Source: Ligula intestinalis
Taxonomy: Eukaryota; Platyhelminthes; Cestoda; Diphyllobothriidea; Diphyllobothriidae
DNA: 64,000 nucleotides
Direction: 5' to 3'
Assembly: GCA_036362985.1 (NCBI GenBank)
Contig: JAYGXS010000003.1
Span: forward strand, 41,822,128-41,886,127
Shown here piece after piece: positions 45,001 to 57,000 of this stretch. A program made the position numbers and the translations under genes. Each line of letters begins with the position of its first letter. Positions within the stretch are counted from its first letter, which is position 1. The notes beneath the pieces are model-generated. The model was given only the letters and a program-made list of their open reading frames with translations, did not search any database and was not told the DNA's origin.

Positions 45001-48000
45001 TATGAATCAGCACTGTTCTTCTTTCCTTTCGAAGACACTTGATAAGACGCTGGAAATCTACGCTCTCCTCTCCGAGGTAGAAAAAGCATCGCGGTTTCGT
45101 AAAAAGCAGAAAAAGGCTAGAAAGTAAGCTTAAAAGAGCTTCTTGTTCTACACCTAGGTCGCGTTTTTCGACCTTTTCATTCAATTTCATTCGTCTTAGT
45201 TGGCAGGTTTTAACCATTTGTGCTTGTTTCAAGGAAAGGGGATACAGAGCCCTTGTCGGTTTGTCTGTCAGCTGAGGACGAGCTGCGGTGCATTTTCCGA
45301 CTCACTCTTTCCGCCAAATTGTCCTCCTGCGATCTACGTGTTACCCGATTCAACTCTCGCAAACGGCCTCATGACACAGAGTCACTCCCTTCATTTTCCC
45401 TCCTTCACGTAAGTTTCTCCTTCCTACCCCACCCCCGGTTTTTCGCAGTTTACCTCTTCATATATTTTAGCTGATTTCTTGGTGACGGTTAAAATAATTT
45501 TCGATTGTAGCCACCTGTCTCTCGCCACAAAATTAATGATGCTAAAATGGCCGAAGTTCTACTCCCAAAGATACTACGTATTTGGGCGACTATCACCTTT
45601 TTTGCTGATATTATACATGCAGGAGGCAGACCTCCACTGACGGTATATTAGGCCCGAAACTTAAGCGAATTTTCCAACGTGATTACCGGTTGTGCTGCAA
45701 TTTTAAGAAGGCTCCCTACACAAGTTTTGGGCAGTTAACCATCTCGGCTCCCTACGGCTTACTATGCGATGTCCAGATGGCTTGAATGGGCTTAAGAGTA
45801 GAAAAGATCGGCGAGGCAAGGTCAGCCAACTGACAACATATCTTGTTTTAGCGATGATACCCATTTAAGCATTGAAGAAGAAGAAGAATGCTATATTGAG
45901 GATTTAACAAATCTGAATTTTCAGCAAAAATGGCTCCATTCACGGTAAATTAAGGGTCATTTTAAAAAGACAAAGGTAAAAGGTCATGTAATACTCACAA
46001 GTCAAGTTTTCACGACATTCACATCAACTATGGAGACAGATCGGCTTTCAACTTCTCCATTTCCGCTTCATCACACGCTTTTTTCTTCGTGTTGTCATCC
46101 TACGGAGAATTTTCGATGTTGGTGAATTGCATATGCGACAGATTGGCCTCATTTGACAAATATTGGAATGTTGATGTGTTGTAGATAAAGTAACTTGTTT
46201 TCGTGCATTTAAAAAGGTAGCAGTGTACTGTAGATATGACCTCATGATCACAAATGCAGACAAACAAAGCAGAGGATTAGAAAGGATGGTATAGGATAAT
46301 AAATCCCCACGTGAAGGGAGAACAAAAGAATGGGTGGCTCAAATTCGAAAGTCAAGATAGGCGAACGAACGTTTTCGATTAATTCATCATCAAGCGTGTA
46401 CAATAATATGGGGGGAGGAGGGACGTGTCCCACAATTAGTTCATATCAACTGGTCATCTCGTCGCTTCGCGGCGTCTTGGCACCAGTTGTCACTGTCTGC
46501 TCATCCCCTCGCGGCATGCTAGAAGGTGTGCGGACGCGGTTATTGTGCAGTAGCTGATGGATTTAAGCTTAAATATTTATATGAAGTTTCGGACCGAAAC
46601 TAAAAATGCATGTTCCGAAGGATTAACTCCAAATAATAATTTCAAGGAAATAAACCAAATTATCAAAGGGGGGAGGAGGGACGTGTCCCAAAATTAAATC
46701 ACATCAACCGGTCGTCTCGTCGCTTCGCGGCGTCTTGACACGAGTTGTCACTGTCTGCTCATCCCCTCGCGTCATGCTAGGTGTGCGGACGGATGTTGAG
46801 TTTGTTCTCGGCCGCGGGAGCCGTAGGTCCACTACGAATGCCTTCTGCGCACATAAGATCGGGTTTGTGAGTCGTATGGCGACGGCTTCTGCCGTCGCAA
46901 ATATCAATGGACGCAGGGACTTTGAGTGTTTCGCTGACACTTTATACAAGACTCGAAACGCTTAGTTTAAGTCTACCCGGTGACCGCTGTCAATCAAATG
47001 AGCCAAAATCGCACTAGATATTGACAGCGGTCACCGGGTAGGCGTAAACCAAGCATTTTGAATCTTGTATAAAGTGTCAGCAAAACACTCAAAGTCCCTG
47101 CGTCAACGGATACTTGCGACGGCAGAAGCCGTCGCCATACAACTCACAAACCCGATCTTATGTGCGCAGAAGGCATTCCTAGTGGACCTACGGCTCCCGT
47201 GGCCGAGAACAAACTCAACATCCGTCCGCACACCTAGCATGACGCGAGGGGATGAGCAGACTGTGACAACTCGTGTCAAGACGCCGCGAAGCGACGGGAT
47301 GACCAGTTGATGTGATTTAATTTTGGGACACGTCCCTCCTCCCCCCTGCCCCCTTTTGATATTTTGGTTTATTTCCTTGGAAATTATTCTTTGGAGTTAA
47401 TCCTTCGGAACATGCATTTTTAGTTTAGGTCCGAAACTTCATATAAATATTTAAGCTTAAATCCATCAGCTACTGCACAATAACCGCGTAATATTCACAA
47501 ACTACCCATAGACAGTAATATATACTACGTAAGCGTGTGTGTCGTATCCCATTGTTTGATCGGGAAACCCCGCCGGAATCCAAACTGGGAGTAGTTGGGA
47601 GACGGAGAAAAGCCAAGACCTCGACCGTCCGTGGGAGTGAGGTGAGTGCCTGGCCGGGAACTGCAGGCGAACAGATACTGACAGCCATGCGGAGAAGCGT
47701 CGCAGTCCGGTGTGGACGGGTCGAGCTGATGTTGATACTGGCAGAGGATCATTGAGTAGCCACTGCGCAGTTGAGCTAGAGTATAGCTAGTGACCCTCGG
47801 GAGATGTTCTGAGGCCGCAATCGGAGGTGGATAGCCACCCAAAAGGACCGAGGGACGGTAACCTCGTTCCTCGGCAACGGCTCTGGTGGAGACATAAGAA
47901 GCCTATCTTGGTGGGAAAGCTATCGACCGGTAGATCCGAGAGAGACAAGGCGACAGCTTCCTTGTAGAGAGTTCGAATAGACGGCCGGACGTTGCGGCTG

Positions 48001-51000
48001 GGCTCAGGAGCGTTGCAACGGTAATGATTGGGATGGCCGGGTTGCGAAAAAGTCCACCAAAACTGCTGGCTTAGGAGCGTGTTGTGATGGGCGACCTGCA
48101 GGACAGAAGCCTCTGCATGAAAATGATCGACAGGCGACATTTTCTAGCAACCCGTGATCGTGCGGAGGGCAGCGCTCTGTGCTGACTGGAGGTGGCGGAG
48201 GCTGGAAGAGCTCATCGTAGGAGACCAGATTGGTACCGCATATGTTAGGTGTGGCTTGGCCAGCGCCTTAAATGTAGTCGTCAAAGTCTCGCGCAGCCCC
48301 AGGATGTGCCTGCTAGAGCCTTAAGGACTTTGGTGCAGCGGCTCACTTTGCCTGCGGCCTCCCTGGCATGATCTGCGAACGCGAAAGCCCATCGAAAAAC
48401 ACACCAAGGAGCTTGGGCTTGCGGACGAGCGGTAAGGACGCACCGTTGACGGTGATGGCCGGGTGACGATTATACTTCTTCGGATCCAGCGTGAAAACAG
48501 TTACGGACGACTTGGCTGCCGAGATCGTCATTCCGCGATGGGTGAAGAAGTTTTCGACATCAGGCATTAACTCCGTGCAGAGCTGCACAGCCTGACCGAT
48601 GTGATGGTGCTGGCGGAAGAGCGTAACATCGTCCGCGTACGATACCACTTGCGCAGGTGCCCAGGGGAGTGAGAGCTCTCGCATGTAGATGTTAAAGAGC
48701 GTCGGACTGAGCACAGAGCCTTAACGGACGCTGCAGGTCTGCTTACGGGGCTTAGAGAGCGCCCCTGAAGGGGACACGATCATGGTGGCCACGGATGTAA
48801 GCCGCCAACCGTCGGACCAGGCCAGTCGGGACGTTCAGAGACCAAGTTCTGCAGGAGCTGATCATGGCGGACACACTCGAAGGCTCGTGACAGGTCAATT
48901 GAGGCTGTTACGGTCCGGATTGAAGCCCTTGAGGATGGCGTCGCTGAGCTCGAAAAGCGCCGTTGTCGTCCCACGACCCAATCGGAACCCATATTGATGG
49001 CAAGACAGTTCCGCCGCAGACGTCAGAATAGGGTGGATGAGCCGTTCCAGGATTTTTGCCAATGGACTGAGAAGGGAAATTGGGTGATAAGAGGTCGCTA
49101 GGCTGGAGTCCTTGCCCGCTTTGACCAGGGTGATAATGATCGACTGGCGCTAGCAATCGGAGATGATTGAATTAACCAGTGACAGGTTGAAGAGGACAGA
49201 AAGGTAGGCAGCCGCCTTCGGACCGATGTGGCGCTCATGGGTAGGCGCCAGACCATCTGGTCCTAAGGCTTTCGAAGCTCTCGTTTTCTTGATGGCGATG
49301 ATGATGGCATCGGCCGAAAAGGAAATGTCTGGGGGTGGGCCTGTATGGAGGAGACGAAGAAGCGGGCGCTGACTTTTGGGGCCGGACACCGAGCAGGGCG
49401 AGAACAGCTTGTTCGTCTCTGCGGCGATCTTACCATTGTTGGAAATGAAGTTACCGTCCCCGAAGCTAATAGACTGGTTAGATGTATCAGCCCGAGGCTT
49501 GGGTCAGGTTGCGTAGAAGTTTTCAAGTGGCAGCTGTGTTGCCGCTGAAATTGAAACCTGCAACTAGTTCATGCCAGCATTGGCGTTTGCTGTCGTCGAT
49601 GGTCTTGGTGATTAAGCCATTCAGTTCGCTGACGCGCGGGTCATTGGCATCACGCGCTCGTATTTCGTCTCTCTCGTTACAGGCGGAGGCTTTAGGCGGG
49701 TAGTTAGGACGGAGAAGGGGAATGCGGCCGTTCGGGATGTGGTGACTTGCTGCTGCCAGGAGTAGTCGACGAAGGGCTCGCTCCGCCGTGTGGATACAGG
49801 TTGGAGGCGGTAGGCCATCGATCTCGGCTTCGCATTCGGTCGTAAACGCTGCCCAGTTGGCTCGCTTGAAGTTGCTGAAGTGCCGGTTGGGGGCTTTGAT
49901 ATGGTCGGCGGCGGGGGCAAATTCGAGCACAATGGGGAGGTGGTCGCTACCTAGTCTGATTTCCGTGCTCCACATGGTAGAGGCTACGAGGCTGAGACTG
50001 GCGAAGTAAACATCGGGCGAGCTGGAGGTGCCGTTGGTCGGGAGCCGCGTTTGGTTGTTTTCGTTGAGAACGGCGAAGGGAGCGTGTTTTTAATACATCG
50101 GCCAGGGCTTCTCCCCGGGGATCGACCGCCAAGTTAGAGCACCACAGGTCTTGGTGGGCGTTGAAGTTATCGAGCACCAAACTGTCTCCAGAAGGTAAGT
50201 AGGGAGCGGTAGAAGTGTAGAAACCGGGAGGACAACTGGAAGTTTGAGAAATGTAGACATTCACGATGGTTAGCAGCGCCGGGCCAATGTTAAGGGAAAT
50301 TGCCAGTACTTCCGTGGTTTCAGCACCAAACAGGGGAAGCTGGTGATGGGCAATGGATTTGTCCACCAGGAAGGCCAAACCTCCGCCTTTGTTGCGAATG
50401 CGGTCGCGACGGACCATCGTGTAGTCGGCACAGGCGGGGACCTTAGTGGAGTCAGACCACTTTGTCTCTAGGATAACCGCTACAGCTATGCTGTGCGAAC
50501 TCATGAAGGCCAGGAGCTGGTCAAGCTTACCAAGGAGGCCGTTGGCATTGAACTGGAGGATCTTAAGACCAGGCGGTAAGGCAAGGTCGGAGACCAGAGG
50601 ATTTGGGTTCAGGACAGGACGGGCTGGAGGCATGGAGATTGGTGGGCGCACGGGACAGCTCGGACACGCGATAGCCGGCGACCAATCGGTAGCCGTGGCG
50701 AGGCCACTGCAGCGGAGATGGCACTAACCACTGCAGGAGCCGCAACGTACAGACCAGTCACGGTGGCCCAGGCGGACTCGGCAGAACGAGCAGTACCAGA
50801 GAGGTCCGGGATTGGCTTCAATTCCGGCGGCAAGGAGGAGGAGTCGGAACAGCGTGGCCGGGAGGGGCTGCTCCGTTATCAAAAACAAGGGTTTGGCGGA
50901 GGGGAAAGTTGTTCCAACGTAGGGAGATGGGTGTAGCAGACCTTGGCCGCCGGAAGGGTGGGCGGGAACGCGGTCGAAGACGCGTTTGCTGTGGTTCTCT

Positions 51001-54000
51001 ACTACGTAAGTATTTACTACTGACAGCACAGGTACTAGCTAAAAGCCCAGACAATCGTGTTTTGCCTATATTGTGCGGTTAATTAACGCAGCTGCTAGAG
51101 GTTCGTGTCATCAGTAAATCCCCCCGGCGCTCCCACATATTTTCTGGTATAGGTACCCCAGTTTTAGCCTGTCTTGTTTAGTTTGCGAGGAAAATCATGC
51201 GCACACTTGGAGTAGATCCTTCGGAACTTGAGGACCCACTGATAAGCTGAAACCCTTGCAACTGCGTGAGGCAGCGGCACAAGATCGGTGAAACACGCCT
51301 ATTTGGGTGTTAAGCTAGTCCTGTGCTGTTAGTATGGTCAGTAATTTCGTAGTGTAAACTGACAACAGACTAGACTTACAGTGAACATATACCCTGAGAA
51401 TGTGTTCATGATTGGAATACGGCAGAAACGTTACCTTTTTTACTTATCGAACGTTGAGCTTGACATATCGCACCACCGACGTCTTCAGTCCTCATATTTG
51501 AAGGTAGCTTCGCACTCCATTCTCTAGACGCCAACCTTTGTCCACGATAGTTTCGTTAGAGTTTTCGTCTATTTTTGCCTCAGTGGTTCTCCGTTCGTGC
51601 ATGGCAGATGCTTTCTTGCTATCAGCTCACGGACGCGTCAGACAGCCAGCAGCCGCACACCAGTTTCTTGTTGGAAGTGTTTGCTAATGTAACCGGTTGG
51701 CTGAGATCTCAGCGCTACCCGTTCTCCTGACTAAAATTAGCTTTATAATCACCTGTAGATTTGTCCTCCCCCGCTTACTTTCAATCATTCTATTAAAACA
51801 TTTTTAGTTCCTTCCTCTCCCCTCCCTCAATAGATCCTCTGCTCTTATCGGAATAATTTGGTTGAGGAGTACAGTCTCAAGATTTCTGACCCCCTTCCAA
51901 ACAAGCCGACACTGTTGTATACCAGCAAGGTGTTCCACACCGACCCAGATGTCGTGAGCGCGCCTACACCACTACGGCTCTCCAATCGGATTTCCAACCC
52001 CGGTCATCGCTCCGCGCCGTTCGCTTGTCAGCTCACCGAGGACGGCCTAGGCATTTTCACACTAGCCCGATCTGAAGGCAAGCTTTGGAATAGGTTAGTC
52101 GCAACCTATTCAACCTTATCCTTTTTAATAACCTAGTTTGTCCTCGGGTGCACATTTCCAGTCGGCTCAGGAGCTCTGACCGCTATGTTTGTCTGTGTTC
52201 TTGAATAACGATGCCTAATAAGTTGGGGCTGGAAGTCTGAGAAACACCTCGCGGGATGTCGTTACTGTTTAAAGGAATGTAACCTTTTGTTCTTTTGCAG
52301 GATGTGGATTTTCTGTCTTGATACCGTTTGTTAGAGTATTCAGTTCGAGTCAGAACTCGTACATCGGTCGATAGCTTTACTTATACCTTAAATCATAATA
52401 TATGATTGAGGCAGTAAATGTGCAATGGCAGAATTGCAGTAAGTACTACTTAAGTGGAAGTATAAAAATTCACTCTTGTGATTTTCGCTTCCATTTTCGC
52501 TATTTATTTCATCTGTTATTTTTGATTTCTGTACTATGAACTTTTGTGGAATTGCCATGGAGACGCTGGTCTTTTTTTGGGAGGTGGGGTGTCTCGTACT
52601 TCACTGTAGTCCTTGTATAGCCGTCCGCTGAAGCCCATGCAGTATGTTGATCTGGAATAAATTTAAGGTAGAGGCACAATAAGTTTCACAACTCAACAGT
52701 TCTTTTTGTCATCACTGCTGAACTTGTTTTCAGTGTGTGTGCTCACGACCGGGTTTGCTGTATAATAACCGACCTGGCTTTAGGTCGCCTGCCGCGGCCA
52801 TGTGATCCTCGTCCTCCAAAAAACGGGATACTTATGCCTTTCCATGCCCGACGTTTTCTGCCTTGGATGGATTAGCGGCCTGGTTGCGTTCCTTTAAGGA
52901 CTTTAGTTTCAACACTCACGCCGTCTTGTGGGGGTTGCCAGTGTTTGGATTAGGATCATTTTTAAGGTTGGCGTTTGGTTTTCAGCCTCGTGTAATTTCG
53001 GACTTACGTCAGGGTTTTTCTAGGTCCGAGGTTAGAGATGCAGTTAGTTAGCCTTATGTTTACGGTTGGGTGTTGTTTTTACGCCCAAGACTAGTTTTAG
53101 GACTAGAGTTTGCCTTAAGGTTGAGGTTAGTGTAGGCTTGCCCTCAGTGTTAAGGTTGATTCACTGTACGGCATTCTAAGCGGTTGCTTTAAAGTTTCCT
53201 CTTTTTCCGAGAACTCAATGAAAGGTGCACAATTTTTTTTCTAGTACAGTTTAAAACCCCGTGGGACTTTTAACCCTTGGGTGTATTTGGAATTATAGTT
53301 TCTGATTTCAAACCACATTTGCATTTATGCTACGTTTGCATTTCTGTCGCATTTACATTTACGCTTCTGCAGCCAATCTTCACGCCTTTTATTTGGGACC
53401 TTAACCTTGGGGCTTAACGTTAACCTTCAGTCGGTTCAAGTTGCTTTCCTTTTTCCGCCAAGCAAAGTTCTCTTTGGTTCAACCTTCTGCCATAGAACTG
53501 CCCTAAAACCTTTAATGCTCTGTTAGTACTACTTGTCGTGGTCGTGGTATAAATGCTAAAAAGACATTGCTGTAAGATCTGACTAACAGCAGGAAACTTG
53601 GCCACACTGTCGTGTTCGTTGTTAGGTGAAGAGTATTTCTAATGGACCATTACCTGCGCTGAAATCACAGTTTCGCCAAAAGAATTTTTCCGTGGTTTAC
53701 AAAGGAGACCATTAATATTCTTCCTCTAACCGAATAATACGATCACAGCCAAGTCATAATGTTGAATAATCGAAATGGCATACTAAACTTTGGCTGCCAA
53801 TCCATATTGATAAGCAGGGATGAACTGAGTCTGCTACTTGGTTAACACAAAATAGATAATTTCGAAAATGTTAGCATGGCCGCGGACTGTGGAGTTTGAC
53901 GAGACCCATCACACTACCCTGATCCACAATCAGCGGATTGGTACCTTTTCCTCCAGTAAGCTTTGCAGCAAGACTAAATACACCACCCATCCGATATATA

Positions 54001-57000
54001 TTATTACATGATTGTTACTTACTTTCATTAGGTACCCCTCTGCATTTGGTCACCAACCGCAGAAGGGGTTCTTTCGACAGTACGTTTCCCATATTAATTT
54101 CCTTGGAATGTAATTGTTCAGCAAACATCTGGGCATCTACCCTAAAATGATTTATTTGGAATGAGGATTTACTTAGTTCAGTGTATTTAAGAGTAACAGA
54201 TATGGTCTTAAAAACGTTATTGAAAAAGAAACAATATTTTGGAATACATATGCTCTTAGAGAAAAGAGAGTACGTTATTCATTTTGAAAAAGAAAGTTTT
54301 ATAAAATTGGGAATTAAAGCAGTCATCCCAAAGGATCGATGGTGATGTAAAATGATTGCATATTATCGTTATTCGCAGGTATGAATAAAGCGTAGATTGT
54401 CTATAACAGTGCTTTCCTTACCACTTAAACGGTATCTTTCAAGTAAATATACACTTACTTAACGTTTGAATGCCGCTGTCGTGTCTGCCATTATAACGCA
54501 CGTTCCAGACGCCGACACCTCGCTGAAGAAATGAGTACGAACTTCTAGGGTGGTTGTACTTTAGTCTAACTCTTATTTCGGCAGGACTGACTTTAGAGCT
54601 CTCTTTGCCTTTGTCTTATAACAATAACCTACTTTAAAATTTTCAGTAACTTGAATTTCCCGTTCTTTCGTTAAATTCCACATGTAGAAGGTCGAATTTC
54701 TATTTTCCTTAAATTCCGTCAAGATAAGGTCGAGTTACCCTCAATTGGCATCCGTACTCTGCGCAACGGGAGTTTATGTTGATATAGTTTTATTCTATTT
54801 AGTTTATTGAAACAAATATAATCTTATTTTACTCAATATTTTTTGTGCCTTCCGCCACAATTAAATACACATTTACGCTCACTAACCAAGAATTAGATGT
54901 ATTGACCGTAAAATACGTTAGGCAGCTGGGCGGGGAGAATAGCCATTTAGAGGGCCCTACAGGTCAGTTTTGCCCTTTTTTCCTCAAGGTAAAATATTTC
55001 GGTCGTAATTGATCTACTTGTCTGTTATTAATTTTGAAATGAAGAATATCGTTTCTATAAGGTTCTTCAGGCCAGCAGAGCATACATCGATCAAACAACT
55101 AACGTCTTAGTAAATATGTTACGTTTACCAAATAGCAAGTGCTAAATTTTATTTGCACCAATCTTATGCCTTCTTTAGGTTTAATACGAAGATTAACATG
55201 AGAAGTAGTAATCTAATTTTTATTAGCGCGGAGTTTTCTACGAACTATTAATAAAACACGAAAAGGCTGGATTTTAGCTTTTCTCCAGCGTTCTTTTGAC
55301 CTCGACAGTCCCGTTTCTATTTCCTATTTCTTCCACTGAAGACCCACACTACTTTTTCTGTCTTCACAGAACCAACCTCTCCTGCCTGGTGACGCTGGAA
55401 TGGGGTGCAGTGAGTTCCTTGTCTAAGAAGCCCACGGCGAATGATGAGTGGGATGATGCCTCTGGCACTAATCGCCTGGACGCGGACAAATTAAAGGCCT
55501 CCGCCTTTGTGCTGGCGCCAGGCAGTAGGCATGTAGTGGTCGGCTTCGAGGTAAGATCGCACCACGCCGCACTCCAACTAACGTGACTTGGACAACTTCA
55601 TTACTTTTTGCATACGGACCAACTAGATGATGTTTTTGTTTATATATTTATCTATATTGCTACCGGCTTTTGAACACATTGACAGTACTACTATCGCCCT
55701 TCCGATATAACTGCAAAACCTTTGCCAACTATTACAACTAACCACATTTGTCCTACTGGGCCACTTTCCGCCGCATTCTCATATCTATTTTCTTTCCTGC
55801 AGACAGTGGTACACCAAGTTCTAGGGATAGTTACTAGTTCTATAGTAAGCGTTTTTACTACTAATACCCTTAGTAATATTGCTGCTATTATCTGAAGTAA
55901 TTGAAAATTGTGCCATTGTCACCGTCTCCTATAATGTTTTAATCAATTTTGTGACTACTGACACTTACACAATTGGGATTACTACTTCCACTGATCATAA
56001 CACTACACATGCAGTCATTTATTGTAAATGATCTCTCTTAAATGAAAAGAACTACAGGTTCGTCACGAACATCTTAGCAGTCGCAAGCAATGTTGTGTTC
56101 CTGTTATCAAACTGATGTACAGTGGCTCTATTTTTTACTACATGCAATTTATGCCACGCACTCTGCCTCTTTGTTTCAGTCTCCCCTGTAAGGCGCATAA
56201 CTAGAAATGACCACCATGATACAAGTGGCCCTGCAAGAACTTCTAGGAACGGTACCTATTCTCGTGTCCTCACATAAACCCTGCTCTTAGCCCTAACCTT
56301 AATTTTCCTGGAGTTTAGCACAAGGCCATCTGTATCACGGAGTATCCCGTTTCCATCGTCTTTTCCCTGCTTTATTATTGGCCGCTAAATGACGGAATAT
56401 CTCTTTTTCTAATCTCTAGAGTGGTGTCATCTGCCTATTTGATCTCCTCTCCAAACAAGCTACCCAAGCAATCAGCGACGGCCACAGCGGCGCATTGCGA
56501 AGTCTCATTCTCACAGGCGATCGTGTAAGCTGGTTCTCACGTTTTTAGCATCTAGATTTCTTCTTCTGGTGTCATACTAACCCCAATTGCTTTTCCTTTA
56601 TAAACGCCCCTTGAAGTTAAATGCCCTAGGTCGATTTTCAACAAATCAGAATTCGTTGTTAGATTCCGAATCGATGTAGCCTCACTCAGCGTAACGTTGG
56701 ATGTGGACTTTGACAGGCCGACGAAAAGATCCTCGAACGCACAACCCAGATTTTCTCATTTTGCTATACTCATGCTAAATTGACTACCTGGATGTAATGA
56801 CTTTTATACATAACTTTAACGGTATATAAATAGAGGTACGTAGCGTATGTGTATTTGAAAGTTTGCGTTGACAAAGGCAGAACTAAAAAACTACAGTTTT
56901 TTGATATTCGCCAATAGGCAATTGTGGTATGCACACTGTCATAACGTAGATCCAGTATGCCACTGACTTACGTGCGACATAGAAGATGAATTTGTCGAAT

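Larger units (their letters stand above)
46411..47488. mobile_element. Penelope-like 3' ends in tandem and inverted array
   Basis: Three 5'-truncated PLE 3' ends. Unit a is 46411-46534 (minus), unit b 46535-about 47010 (minus), unit c about 47020-47488 (plus). b and c are inverted repeats of about 460 bp around a spacer of about 25 bp at 46995-47019. a and b are head-to-tail. Each encodes the end of the GIY-YIG domain (YKVSAKHSKSLRQRILATAE, then AVAIQLTNPIL), close in sequence to the end of the PLE at 14330-14425. Tandem and inverted partial copies are known for PLE insertions. Confidence 0.85.

Noticed and set aside
46535..47488. CRISPR or satellite array
   Set aside because: Only three units, in mixed orientation, with coding similarity to PLE C-termini.
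52960..53170. Telomere-like TTAGGG repeat
   Set aside because: The words are degenerate and not periodic; only scattered GGTTAG-like matches.
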